A stretch of DNA of 64,000 nt, from the NCBI GenBank assembly GCA_944739405.2, contig OX123197.2, positions 55,218,047 through 55,282,046 of the forward strand, given 5' to 3'. Positions within the stretch are counted from its first letter, which is position 1. The number at the start of each line of letters is the position of its first letter. The notes under the pieces are model-generated. The model was not told where the DNA came from. It saw only the letters and a program-made list of their open reading frames with translations, and ran no database searches. Positions 44,982 to 55,439 of this stretch are shown piece after piece. The stretch is from Euclidia mi. Taxonomy: Eukaryota; Arthropoda; Insecta; Lepidoptera; Erebidae. The position numbers and the translations under genes were made by a program.

Positions 44982-45570
44982 CTATTTGAGTGCTTTTAGA
45001 GTGTCCATGCTCGTAACAATCTGAGCAGGTGCACTTTCTTCTTTTCTTATACAAATCTTGCCGTTTCGTACCCATATAAATTTGTAGTTTTTCTCTTTAG
45101 CCGCGATCCTGGTAGCAGCATGCAATGCCTTATTCGCAGGGGTAAGATGCTCACTCACGTAGACAGGAGATTCTTTGTCACCATAGCCAAGTAGCTTAGT
45201 ATTTAGTTTGTTCTTAGGGTTTGCTCGGTTGTATAACAAAATTGCACCCAATAGATTGTCGCGCTTTAACTTGCTAGATAGTTTGCAAATCACTGCTTTA
45301 GGCTGTTTAGATGTAGGATTTTTCTTTTGTACACGAGTGCATGCAATAATTTCGCTTGCAGATACAGCATAGGAAACAACTTTACTCATCTGTAGTATCA
45401 TTTTAGGTAAATTTTCTGTTTTGTGTTCGGGTAAACCATTTATTTCGAGGTTGTTTTGCCGTGCATCTTGTTCCATTTGCATGAGCCTCGACTCTATATC
45501 CTTTACTTTTAAATGGAGGGAGTTGTTTTCGTTGCGCAAAACTTTTGCTTCATCGGCATATGTTTTTAAA
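44982..45570 (-). pseudogene. LINE ORF1 (coiled coil plus RRM-like domain), N-terminally truncated
   Basis: Minus strand: KTYADEAKVLRNENNSLHLK and a coiled coil to about 45460, then NNLEINGLPEHKTENL, which is the start of the RRM-like segment of many LINE ORF1 proteins, and a C-terminal basic domain with YVSEHLTPANKALHAA and NYKFIWVRNGKICIRK. It ends 57 bp before the ORF2 start region, as expected for one LINE. Its N-terminus is replaced at about 45570-45590 by an unrelated LINE fragment, so the upstream residues of the long frame (to 45665) are not part of it. Confidence 0.75.
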
Positions 45571-45590
45571 GTGACATATATCAGACGTAT

Positions 45591-46150
45591 ATATATAGTG
45601 ACGTATACCAGAGCTGTCTTTGTGTTCCTCCTGTAATTGGATGCGATATTTTTTGTCAAAGACAAAAGTTTTAGGGATAAGATCGCAAGCGGCCGTGGTT
45701 AAGGTCCCTTTTAGGCGTGCGTGGGGAATTTGATCATCCTTTCTCCCCACAGCCCGAGCTTGTCTAGACGGATTGCTGCAGCGCCAGCTTCCTGCTGGAT
45801 CATTAGGTGCAGCGGTCTTAGGTCCAGTAGTATCTCCAAAGCGGCTGTTGGGGTGGTCTTCATGCAGCCTGTTGTGGCCAATCAGGCTAGGCGTTGAAGG
45901 CTCTGTAGCTTTTTTATGTTTGTACTTAGTTGCGTGCAAGGCCACCACACTACTGAACCATATGTAAGCATGGGGCGTATAATGGCAGTGTAGATCCACA
46001 GGGTGATAGATGGTTTGAGACTCCATTTCGTGCCTATGATTCTCCGACATTGCCAGAAAATTGTGCATGCTTTTGTTGTTTTAGTGCTTATGTGCTTACC
46101 CCAGTTTAGCTTATGGTCAAATATTACGCCCAAATACTTGACTTCATTCG
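45591..46150 (-). pseudogene. second LINE RT fragment (Jockey/LOA-like thumb region)
   Basis: Minus strand: YLGVIFDHKLNWGKHI (46140-46090), AIIRPMLTYGSVVWWP, KKLQSLQRLACL, then after a frame change KTTPTAALEILLDLRPLHLMI and a truncated end. These are the post-catalytic RT motifs of Jockey/LOA-type LINEs. Both ends are cut: the 45.6-kb end abuts the other LINE's ORF1 and the 46.15-kb end abuts the duplicated segment. Confidence 0.8.
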
Positions 46151-46165
46151 ATAGGGTAAGCTGTG

Positions 46166-46274
46166 TGTGTGAACCTCTTAACAGTTATATGTACTAACTT
46201 AAGGATAAGTAGCTGGATTCCTGGCTGAATAATTTATGTGACTTTAGGTTTACTTCAAATGAATAATAATAAAA
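46166..46274 (+). repeat. segmental duplication, copy 1, left part
   Basis: TGAACCTCTTAACAGT...GGATAAGTAGCTGGATT...AATAATAATAAAA matches 57516-57632. The copy continues at 48648 after inserted SINE/LINE DNA. Confidence 0.9.
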
Positions 46275-46338
46275 TTTGTCAGCGATAACCTAGTGGATAT
46301 ACCAACAGACTGCTATGCAGAGGGTATAGGGTTTTTAA
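46275..46338 (+). mobile_element. SINE-A, 5' part
   Basis: TGTCAGCGATAACCTAGTGG and ACTGCTATGCAGAGGGTATA match the SINE-A head. It stops at 46338, where a LINE tail is inserted; the 3' part resumes at 48470. Confidence 0.8.
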
Positions 46339-46496
46339 TTTTTTTTGTAAATTATGCATTTAAAATGTAATTTTAATTTGAAAGATGATGAATAAAGTAG
46401 ATAATAATGTAATAATATTATTCTACCACATTCACACAACACCATCTAGTCCCAAACTAAGCAGAGCTTGTACTATGGGTACTAGATAATGGATAA
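46339..46496 (-). mobile_element. LINE 3'-tail module (minus orientation)
   Basis: CAAACTAAGCAGAGCTTG and CTATGGGTACTAGATAATGG at 46454-46491 match 28203-28252. It is preceded on the plus strand by a T-run/AT-rich tail. Only the last about 150 bp of that LINE are present. Confidence 0.75.
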
Positions 46497-47638
46497 AGAC
46501 GGGCGAGCTGGCCCTAATCAAGAAAAAGGGGCGCCCGGCGGACAGTCCGTCTGCCTACCGGCCCATCGTATTGCTGGGCGAGATTGCGGAGATGCTCGAG
46601 CACATAGTTGCCGAGCGCCTCGTCCAGCATCTGTCGACCGTGGGCCCGAACTCGGTGGACAACCAATTCGGTTTTCACCGAGGCCGCTCCACGATTGATG
46701 CCATACAAACAGTGAGGAGCCTGGCGGAGGACGCAGTATCCCGGGGCGAGGTAGTTCTGGCGGTGTCGCTTGACATCGCCAACGCGTTTAACACCTTGCC
46801 CTGGAGCGTCGTCGATACGTTGGTCACGGCCAAGGGTAAGACGCACCGGGCGGCGGCCATACTAGCGACAGCTGGGGTTGCACACGTAGTGAGTCGCATC
46901 CGGCAGATGGGCCTTGAGGTGGCCCTGTCGAAATCCGAGGCCATTTCGTTTCATGGTCCTCGAAACAGGCCACCTGCAGGGGCCAACATAATGGTAGGAG
47001 AGGTCCGCATCGATATCGGGACGAGCTTGAAGTACCTCGGGCTCGTTCTCGACAGCCGATGGGACTTTCACCGGCATTTTGAGCTTTGGCACCTAGACTC
47101 CTGGGGGCCGAACGCCTCTTGCCGGAGGCTCTATGAGGGAGTCGTGCGGTCGATAACCCTATACGGGTGTCCCATCTGGGCCGAGAACCTGACGGCCCGC
47201 AACGTTCGGGCGCTTCGCGCACCACAGCGCGCCATGGCCGTCAGGATAATTTGTGGCTACCGCACGGTCTCCTTCGGAGCCGCGACCCTCTTCGCCGGAT
47301 GTCCGCCCTGGGACCCACAGGCCAGGCTGCTGGCGTCGCTTTATAAGTGGCGCCGCGAAGCCCGGTCACTAGGTGAAGAACGCGCGCCTCGCGAGATTAG
47401 GGCGCGGAAGGCGAAACTCCGACAGGTCCTAGTGGCGGAACGGCGACAGCACCTTACGCACCCCAGCGCGGGGCTTCCTTGCATCGAGGCAGTGAGGCCC
47501 GTATTCGACGAGTGGCTGGAGAGACGGCACGGCGCCCTCACCTTCCGGTTGACACAGGTGATAACCGGCCATGGTTGTTTCGGCCGGTTCCTGCGCCGCA
47601 TTGGCTGGGAGGAGACGCCCGGATGTCACCACTGCTGA
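46497..47638 (+). pseudogene. R1-like ORF2 fragment with the RT catalytic box deleted
   Basis: The frame of 355 codons from 46571 is open. It includes VDNQFGFHRGRSTIDAI, VVLAVSLDIANAFNTLPW (the first palm Asp motif), then directly VDTLVTAKGKTHRAAAI, which is the sequence that normally follows the YADD box. So about 80 codons containing the GVPQGS and YADD motifs are missing without a frameshift. Next come SLKYLGLVLDSRWDF, the thumb region, and a C-terminal zinc-knuckle start (CHHC at 47626-47637) cut by a TGA. Cysteine-containing DNA continues in other frames to about 47700. The product could not polymerise DNA. Confidence 0.88.
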
Positions 47639-48296
47639 GATCGCCGTGACCCAGTAGAGGACACGGCGCTCTCCGCACACCTTGGCGGAATGCCCGCCGT
47701 GCTTGTGCCGGGACCTACTCGCGGTGATAGGAGTGGTCCACTCTCGCTTCGGACCTTGATTCGTTCCATGGTCCAGAGCGAGATGTGTTGGGACACCGCC
47801 GCCTCCTTTTGTCAGATGGTGATGTCGATCAACGAGGCGGCGAAGCGGAATAGGGAGCCCACGCGACCTGTCTCCACCCGCAGAACCGGGCGTCGTTACC
47901 GGAGGGCGTTCAACGATCTCCGGCCACCGTGAGTACACGCCTGCGGACGGGGGCCCTGTTGTACCGCCCGCCATCCGCGAGGCCCGAGAGGCGCCTCTCG
48001 TAGCGTTAGTAGACTACGTCGTTCTTTTCCGCTCGTAGTATGAAAGAGGATGTATGAGGGCAAGTATGATGGATGTAGATGGATGCATGTGAGGGACGGG
48101 GCTGGGTGGGCCAGCTCAGGCGGGGTCGCGGCAGTAATGCTAACGTAGTTCCGTGACCCCGCCATTCAATGGGATCGGATAGAGTAACACCATGGTGGTT
48201 TTAGTGGGTAGTCCCGGCGCTTCTCGTCGGGGAGTCACCACACTCTCCCTAGGAGGGTAAGCCCGTAAATTGTTTGGTTTCCATCATGAGTCAAAA
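46497..48296 (+). mobile_element. R1-like non-LTR retrotransposon, 5'-truncated
   Basis: It starts inside the RT domain (AYRPIVLLGE region), covers the C-terminal part of ORF2 to 47638, then a 650-bp GC-rich 3' region with GGTGGTTTTAGTGGGTAG and CTCCCTAGGAGGGTA typical of lepidopteran R1-type 3' ends, and a poly(A) of about 11 (48286-48296). Codon use is GC-rich, unlike the AT-rich neighbours. Confidence 0.85.
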
Positions 48297-48468
48297 AAAA
48301 AAGTGTACATAATATATACTTTTTGTTGTAAATACATACATATTATACATAGAAACACCCAGACCAAGACAACATCCATGTTCATGCACACAAATGTTTG
48401 ACTTGAGCGGGAATCCAACCCGCGACCTTCGAGGTAGCAGTCGCTTACACTCGGCCAACCAGCCGACA
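48282..48468 (-). mobile_element. SINE-C copy (tRNA-derived)
   Basis: The minus strand begins GTCGGCTGGTTGGCCGAG (A-box region), with GGTCGCGGGTTGGATTCCCG as the B box, and ends in a T/A-rich tail after TATGTATAATATGTATGT. Its A-rich tail meets the R1-like poly(A) at 48286-48296. A fragment of the same family is at 57232-57290. Confidence 0.8.
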
Positions 48469-48649
48469 ACTGATATTGGTCTAAACCATGGAATATTAAC
48501 CCTTAACCCTTTGGGTTGCGGAGGTCAGACGACAGTCGCTCTGTAGAATAGCTGATATTCTGTCAACTCTGGTTAGATTAGTAAGCGGACCCCGGGTTCC
48601 AAGGCGAAAAGTGTTGGAAGCAACTGGGATAAACACTAAGACGATGATG
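48469..48649 (+). mobile_element. SINE-A, 3' part
   Basis: GGTCTAAACCATGGAATATT, GTTGCGGAGGTCAGACGACA, CGGACCCCGGGTTCC and a GATGATGA end. It continues the SINE whose head is at 46275. AATAATAATAAAA on both sides of the composite (46262-46274 and 48650-48662) is a likely 13-bp target duplication. Confidence 0.82.
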
Positions 48650-49560
48650 AATAATAATAAAACTTATTTACATAATTATAGTTTGGTTTTTTTTTATAGA
48701 CTCACGCCTGTATCCCCGAAGGGGTAGGCAGAGGTGTAATATTACACCCACATTTCACCATGAATTTTTAGGTCCCACGTAATAGGGGGCGAGCCTATTG
48801 CCGTACCGGGCACATTACCAGACTCCGTGCTGCTACTGAGAATTTCCTAACGGAAAAACCCAATAACACTTTGCCCGACCCGGGAATCGAACCCGAGACC
48901 TCCCAATCCCACGCGTACATTTATGCCGCGAGACCAACGAGGCAGCATAATTATTGTGTGTATACAATTGCCCCTATCCTCGGAAACGTTAAACCGTCGG
49001 TCCCGGCTGTCATGAATATAATCGTTGTAGGGAGTCAGTACCTTCTACATAAACTGACAGCAGTCTAACCCATGGTATATCGCTATCCCTATATCATGAG
49101 ACCGAGATAAGACCGAAACACATATAACCGACCAAATATAATTTCGAGAATTAGTTTTTAGGTTTCATCAACATATCCGACTCAATACTACAAATCACGT
49201 CTGACCCTTTGCACTTGAGGGTAACCTCTTAAATATCATGAATTCAAATATAGTTGCAAGCGCCCCGTATTACGCTTAGAAGTCCAAAATATTAGTTTGA
49301 ATATATAGTACCTATTCCCAGTTACATTGCTTAGAAAGTGTGCCAGAATTGACACTCAAGTATTTTGTTGACGCTAAATCGCTGAAATTCGTGATGGTAT
49401 TGAAGTAAAGTAAGAAATTCGTATTCTCGGTTGGATTTTTTGGATGAAAATCGTAAATAAACTTTAACATCAAATATTGAAATTATTCGTTACGTGTGTG
49501 TCATTAGGCTTTTTTAAATCGCTGGGCCATTTTCGTGGCTTTTTATATTTGGGTTCTGTT
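48650..49560 (+). repeat. segmental duplication, copy 1, right part
   Basis: 48650-48679 plus 48946-49560 correspond to 57620-58245, about 95% identical over about 600 bp. It includes an internal SINE-A piece (CGTCGGTCCCGGCTGTCATG) and unique AT-rich DNA. The SINE-B at 48680-48945 is present only here. Confidence 0.93.
48680..48945 (-). mobile_element. SINE-B copy with clear target duplication
   Basis: Minus orientation with a poly(A) seen as T10 at 48688-48697. Tail CTCACGCCTGTATCCCCG, body ATAGGGGGCGAGCC and CCGTGCTGCTACTGAG, reversed B box GACCCGGGAATCGAACCC, head ending GAGGCAG. CATAATTAT flanks both ends (48671-48679 and 48946-48954). The paralogous segment at 57640 lacks the insertion. 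Confidence 0.93.
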
Positions 49561-50116
49561 CAGAGCTTGCCTAGACAGACTGGAAATTGTTTGCAAACGC
49601 AGTGGAAGCTAATTACATTCATCAGTTTGTTCTAAGCAAGACAAGGAGTGACTGACATATATGACCAAGTTTCTTGGCGCTAAGTATAAAACAAATTAAT
49701 TACCTGGTGATCTTCTCTGGTGGCCTGGAGGAAACCTAGATAAAACACGCACTAATTTTGGCCAAAACAGAGGTGATTATCGTTAGTTACCAGACTCCAA
49801 CGCGTCGTCTTCAAGGCACGCAGCACGACGTTTCATAAATTTTAGTTTTATAAATGTCAATGTTCAATGTATATCACAAATTTATCAATCGCTCTCAACC
49901 TTTGCCGGGCAAACCCAATAGCGGAAATTGCAAGGCTATTACACAATTTAATTCAATTCTACACGACAAAGTAAACGGTGTGCTCAATCAAAGTTTTCCG
50001 GAAGCAAGAGAATGATTTTATCAGTTCATAGTGTGACTAGAGTCAAAACATAATTACCATACATAAAAAAATGTTTCTAAACTGCCATTCTCGTTTAATT
50101 ACTATAGACAATATAT
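49561..50116. other. gene-free stretch, probable BEL 3' LTR
   Basis: On the minus strand the BEL coding frame ends in a purine-rich GGCGGGTGGA followed by TGTTTGAAATAG, a TG start at 50128, so most of this stretch should be the element's 3' LTR. Its far end (CA, plus-strand TG) could not be fixed, because no second LTR was found. Confidence 0.45.
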
Positions 50117-52255
50117 CTATTTCAAACATCCACCCGCCCGGACCAGCCTACCGGTCCGCTTATCAGTAGGTAGACGTAACAACGTTGCAACCGTCCTCAG
50201 AATCGAAACGTCCACCAAGACCTCAGCAAATCGGGGAACTCCATCAGTTCCAGTTACCAAACGAAGAATGCGCCCCCTGCGCCATCTGATTTGCGGAAGT
50301 TTAGCCTCCTTGATCAAAATGAGGTCTCCAATCTTGGGTGGATCGGTCTTGTCGGTCCACTTAACGCGTTGCTGGAGTGTGTGCAAATATTCCAAATTCC
50401 AGCGTTTCCAAAAGCTCTGAGTAAAAGTTCAAAACGGCCTCAATCTTACTAAACACAGTTGCGAGTTCCTCAAATGTAAGGACTGATTCACCAATTGTCC
50501 TGCGCAACTGTGTCTTGGCCGATTTTACAGCGGCCTCAAATATACCACCCCAGTGTGGACAATTTGGTGGAGAAAACAACCAATTTATCCCACGTCGGGC
50601 AAGCCTGTTGCCTATATCCACCTTGTTGGTTACAAGGCAATTAATTACGTCGTTCAAATAATTATAAGTGCCCTTGAAGTTAGTGCCGCAATCAGAACGA
50701 ATCAAGGAAGGCAGACCTCTGTGAGATACAAATCTCTCAAACGTGGCTACAAACGCCTCGGTCGTAAGCGAGGAGATCAGTTCTAAATGTACGGCCTTTG
50801 TGGAGAGACAAACGAAGACGCACAAGTACGCCTTAACAGTCTTGCTGTTATGAAGTGTTGACGTTTTCACCAAAAAGGGACCAGCGAAGTCCGTGCCAAC
50901 ACACATCAAGGGCTGCATGGTAGAAGCCTTGAGCTTATAGCAAGGAATGCAGCGAAAGTCTACACTCCTAATTATTCTTCGGGCAGAAAAAATCCAAAAC
51001 TCTCGTTGCAACAAAGCATTAATACCAGCATGCGAATATTTAAGGTGACGGTCAGTTACCAACAAACGTACCAAATGACCGTCCTTGGGTAACCACAGGG
51101 GTGACGTACCCCGTAAGGGAGATTGGCGTTCTTGAGACGCCCTCCGACGCGCAAGAGACCCGTATCGTCCAAAAAGGGGTTCAATTTACATACAGCTCCC
51201 GACAGTTTCGATTTCCCTGACTTAAGGATAGCAATGTCTTTCTCAAAATGCGCCAATTGCACAGAACGAATCCAAAAGGTGAGGGACTCCTGTCGTTCCT
51301 GGGGAGAGAGAAACGGTGACAGTCGTTTCTGTTGTGGGTGCCTAAAATTAAAAACAAAACGCTTTATAAAAATAAAACGCAGTAACACCTAACAACTTGT
51401 CAAGGGAGCTGTAGCGATTTAAGAAGAAATCGTGGTCGAAGGCGCATTCCATCTTCTCAAGAGCGAGTGTTCGTAGACCCGGCAATTTGGAGGTATTGAA
51501 AACTGGCGTTCGAGGCCAATCAATTTCTAGTTGACTCAACCATTCCGGATCCCACCATAGCGAGTGGCCTATCAAACTAGGCGTCAAACCTCCACGCGCG
51601 CCACAATCAGCGGGGTTGAGCTCACCTGGCACGTGTCTCCAAATAAGCGTAACTTCGGCTTTTTGGATTTGGGAAACGCGATTAGTGACAAATACTTCCA
51701 AGGTGTGGACAGACGCTTTCAACCAACAAAGAACAATTTGGCTGTCGGTCCAGGCGTAGGTCCTATTAATACAAATTGTTTGACCCAAGGTATTAGACAC
51801 GTGGCTCAATAATCGTACGAGTAGGGCTGCTCCCGAGAGCTCCAATTTCGGAATGGTCAAAGATGTCCGAAGGGGTGCAACCTTATTCTTCGCCATGATC
51901 AGGGAAACCCTCACCTGACCTGAGGCACTGACTGTGCGCAAGTACACCATGGCCGCATGACCAAGTTCCAAAGCATCACAAAACCCGTGAAGGGTTGCCT
52001 TGTATTTCCCGGGAGGAAGGATGGGACGAGGCAAGGAGATCTCATTGACGGCAGGAAGTGAGGATACAAAAGAGGTCCATTCCTCAACAAGAGTACGGCG
52101 TAGAGGTTCGTTCCAAGTCTATCCTGCTGTCCAAAGCTTCTGTAAGAAGCATTTTGCTCAAAATATGACTGGAAAATTCCAACCGTTTGGATCAAAGGTT
52201 CTGGCGACAGTAGACAACACGAGACGTTTAGTCCAAGAACAAGGCAATTTCAAGT
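50117..52255 (-). pseudogene. BEL/Pao pol remnant: RNase H and integrase, protease and RT lost
   Basis: Minus strand. From 52255: KRLVLSTVARTFDPNGW (the segment that normally follows the RT), then FCDALELGHAAMVYLR, LTIPKLELSGAALLVRLL and AWTDSQIVLCWL (RNase H-like, 51900-51750), and GELNPADCGARGGL. Then the integrase, with HPCGYPRTVI, HAGINALLQREFWI, FRCIPCYKLK (zinc region), CVGTDFAGPF (first Asp), IRSDCGTNFKG (second Asp) and CPHWGGIFEAAVKSAK (Glu). Then IGDLILIKEAKLPQIRWRRGR, the DUF5641-like C-terminus. Frame changes lie near 52030, 51370, 51065 and 50390. The whole protease-RT catalytic part is missing between gag and 52255. Confidence 0.92.
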
Positions 52256-53820
52256 CTAAATGAGGGTGCGGTCTAAAGTCCTCAAAGGCGCGGTGATTTA
52301 TGCCGCGCGCCATCAGTGGGGGGTCATAATGACCCACCCGCCCAAAAGGAGGTGGGCGCGACTCAAAGCGGGGACGCTCCGCCAAAGGAGGAGAATACGA
52401 GGGACAGCAGTCATGGTGCTGGTGACGCTGAACAGTCGCAAATTCTTGTGCGCGAGAGAGAGGAGGCGTGCGTATGCTACGGTTCTCCAAGCGGGGTGAG
52501 TGGCGATCCAATCGAGCGAGGTGAATCTCGGCTGTACGCCGGTGAGCCTCGGCTGCCTCTTTCAACACACCCGCCCGTGCGCGGCGTCGGCTGGTTGGAC
52601 AAGCAGCCAACCTCTCTGGCATTCATGCAGAGAATATCCAAATGCTGTCCTCCACAGTGAGGATAGGGGCGAGAGTTCGGGTAGTCTCGCTGGTAGTGGG
52701 ATCTCAAACACGAGAAACAAAGGCGGCGGGCATTCGCGATGCGCCTACGAGAAGCGACATGAAGGTACAAGAATGCCCTACAACTGGCCATTCTGTGCCA
52801 CGTGACCTTGCAGTAAGAGCACTCCGCTGGGCTCAGCGTGTCTGCAAAGCGAAGAGGGCGCCGATCAACATTTCCTCGGGTGTGAACGCGAGCCTGCTTT
52901 TTGACCTTGGGCGGCTGCAACTTAGCCGGCGTATCACCACCGGAGTTGTCCAAAACCCGGCACCCGTCCTCCAAAAACTTCTCAAGGTCTGCAAAGGGGG
53001 GCAGATGTGTCGAACTATACCCGCCAAATCTCTGCTCAAACCGTGACCGTAGGTCAGCAGGCAGCTTTTTCAGAACTATGTATACCAAAAGGTAGGACCA
53101 TTGGTCCAAGGGCAGATCCAAACACCTGAGGGCGTTTATGGCCACCAACAGCGGGTTTAATAGCAGGATGCGTAAACCAGAGACCCGGATGAGTATGGGC
53201 AAACTCAAGATCTACTCAATATGGATGTTTGCGAGGCCACGCTTGTTGTGGTAACTCCGGATAATCAAGTCCCGAGCTGTCTGGTAGGCCTCGTCAGACA
53301 CCGGCAGATGTTGGATGAGGCCTTTGGCCTCCCCATCCAAAACTGACATGAGATATGATAATTTTTGGGACGGCCGAAGGTCAGCCTTGGCATCGACCAG
53401 GCTATCGAAGAGGTTGATGAACCCCAGGTAGCTTCCAAGGCACCCATCAAAGTGCGGGAGATCAAAAAGCGGACTCAAAAGTCCCGGTGCTGGCGTTGGA
53501 AGCTCCTGCTTCAAAACAGGGTTCCTGTCCCTCTCTGCCATAAACTGCCTTGCGCAATCGGAGACAGCATCATATATGTCCAGTATCTGGGCAGAGTCCT
53601 CACTGACCTTGGTTCGCTGGTCTACTGTGAAGTCAACAACAGACACTTCGAGAAAACAAGCGCTGAAGACACAAAATTTCTGTTGAACGTTTGGCAACCG
53701 ATCATTAATCTGCTCATATCTTTGTATTAAGGCCTGCTGGCGATCAGACCGGTTTTCAGAGCACTGGCTGACGTAAACCAGCGCTAATGTGAAGAAATGG
53801 CACCCGCAGCCGAACGTAAG
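52256..53820 (-). pseudogene. BEL/Pao gag, main part
   Basis: Minus strand. CSENRSDRQQALIQRYEQIN and DFTVDQRTKVSEDSAQILDIYDAV (53760-53560) are the N-terminal helical part. LPHFDGCLGSYLGFINLFDSLVDA (53450-53380) and KLSYLMSVLDGEAKGLIQ are the DUF1759-type capsid-like core. After a shift near 53210 come YSYLLVYIVLKKLPADLRSRFEQRFG and two cysteine-rich knuckles (CSYCKVTWHRMASC; CFSCLRSHYQRDYPNSRPYPHC). A further shift near 52550 leads into a low-complexity tail. The first codons are displaced to 56208-56224 by the 2.4-kb insertion. Confidence 0.88.
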
Positions 53821-54040
53821 GGTTTACTAATGTTTGCCATAATTTAAAATGCCATAATTTCATATGCCATACTGGTATTTGCCATAATTTCATTAGAAAT
53901 AACGTTTCAGTTGCCATAATCTACGACTTTCACTAATTCCATTGGTCATAATCGATCAAGTGTCATAATAATTTAAATCCATAAATGTATTTGCTATAAT
54001 TTTCGTTTTCAATATTGCCATTTTCCATAACTTTTATTTA
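53821..54040 (+). repeat. left subterminal GCCATAAT array
   Basis: About ten copies or near-copies of (G)CCATAAT between 53836 and 54030. Inverted near-copies (ATTATGGC, TTATGGA, ATTATGA) occur at 56000-56190. Confidence 0.75.
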
Positions 54041-54044
54041 CAAT

Positions 54045-54150
54045 CAAACCTAAAACGAAACCTCATATGGCGTCAACTAATTAAGCTTGACGGAGCCCCG
54101 CTTCGCATGGGCTTCTATTTTCGGATTAAGGTTCAAAAGAGAACCTAACA
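54045..54150 (+). repeat. hairpin repeat unit, copy 1 of 3
   Basis: CATATGGCGTC, then GACGGAGCCCCGCTTCGC and TATTTTCGG. The GGAGCC...GGCTCC core folds back. Copies 2 and 3 are at about 55440-55560 and 55780-55865, in the same orientation on the other side of the ORF. Confidence 0.85.
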
Positions 54151-54161
54151 TAACCTATTTA

Positions 54162-55118
54162 CCGGCGTTTCTATCTTCGGTCCACAGTACGGAAGAGTTA
54201 ACTAGGAAAATTTTATTACCTACACTAGTTAACTCAGAAGTGTTGTGCAAAACCGAAGCTATAAACGCCTGGAAAATGGCGTGTCCAAGCACTGATTTGC
54301 CTACCAACCTATTCTCCCAAAGACAGTGTGACGCGCCACTTTGTAACATAGTAAGAAAAAGTCTTTTGGATACATCTCTTAATGTTACAGAGCGTGCTCG
54401 CTTGTTGGCTGTGGGAGAGTGGGAATCCGGTCTATGGCTTCAGGCACTACCATCGTCTAACACAGGAACCATGTTGGACGATGAGACATTCCGTATTGCC
54501 ACCTGTCTGCGTTTAGGTGCTCCGTGTGTTTCTCCGCATCGATGTCATTGCGGAGAAGACGTCGATAGCCTCGGACACCATGGGCTATCTTGCAGCAGAA
54601 GCGCTGGTAGATTTCCTCGTCATGCCCATCTAAATGACATAATCCGTCGTGCTCTTGTCGCGTCTGGCGTACCAGCTGTACTTGAACCAAATGGTTTGGT
54701 ACGTGACGACGGTAAGAGACCTGATGGTATGTCATTGTTGCCTTGGAAAATGGGTAGGCCTTTGGTGTGGAACGCAACCTGCGTAGACACCCTCGCGCCA
54801 TCACATGTTCCAAGCACGGGAGGCCACGCCGGCGCTGCTGCTGCAACTGCGGAAACCCTCAAACGGCGCAAATACTGTAATTTTGTGAGTAATTACGTGT
54901 TTGAGCCGTTTCGGATGGAAACGCTAGGCTCATGGGCTCCGAGCGCTCGTTCTCTATTCCGGGAAATTTCTAAACGATTAATCGACGTCTCACGTGACCA
55001 GAAGGCTGGTTTATTCTTTGCTCAAAGAATCAGCATTGCCATCCAGCGTGGCAATGCTGCCAGCCTTCTGGGCACGTTACCCGATGACATTGATGCGGAG
55101 GCATTTTACGACGCCTAA
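54162..55118 (+). pseudogene. restriction-like endonuclease (R2-type LINE) domain, captured fragment
   Basis: An uninterrupted frame from 54087 to 55118; the first 25 codons are translated hairpin repeat, so homology starts near LPAFLSS (54162). It has ERARLLAVGEWESGLWLQAL, then FRIATCLRLGAPC, a Cys-His cluster (CHCGEDVDSLGHHGLSC), RHAHLNDIIRRAL, and GKRPDG followed 15 residues on by LVWNATCVDT. A CCHC cluster, RH-N helix, RPD and a hydrophobic-D-x-T strand in this order form the PD-(D/E)xK endonuclease of R2-like LINEs. Here the second acidic position reads Asn (WNAT), so cleavage is probably lost. The C-terminus (RKYCNFVSNYVFEPF, RISIAIQRGNAASLLG) matches a family I recall next to reverse transcriptases in many invertebrates. 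No RT remains. Confidence 0.65.
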
Positions 55119-55439
55119 ACCTTGTAAATATTTTCACTTTTAGATTTGTTTTATGTTTTTTTTGTATTAGATTAGGTTAGATTAGATTAAGCTTCAGTTA
55201 CAAAATTATGTTTTATTATTATGTTCCAAATTAAGTTATTTACCTAATAAATATATGTCTGTAAGTTTTTTTTAAATAAATAAACGAATTTAATTTATTC
55301 ACCTATTTAGTTACTTATTACAGTCGCACCTTACCCTAGGTACCTACTAGAAAGCAATGACGCACAAATTTGACATTAGCTGTCTATATCATTCATACAA
55401 GATGGCGGTTGCGTTTCGTTTTACGTTTTTCACGTAAAA

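Larger units (their letters stand above)
41707..45590 (-). mobile_element. LINE (Jockey/CR1-like), 5'-truncated in ORF1
   Basis: Minus strand order: ORF1 remnant (45570-44982), a 60-bp gap, ORF2 with endonuclease and RT (44924 to about 42017), then a 3' untranslated region of about 300 bp containing a 67-bp tandem duplication, ending near an A-rich stretch (41707-41720 as T on the plus strand). It is the best-preserved LINE in the window. Confidence 0.85.

Noticed and set aside
46514..47974. Long minus-strand frames opposite the R1-like ORF
   Set aside because: Shadows of the GC-rich plus-strand coding region; the RT motifs are only on the plus strand.
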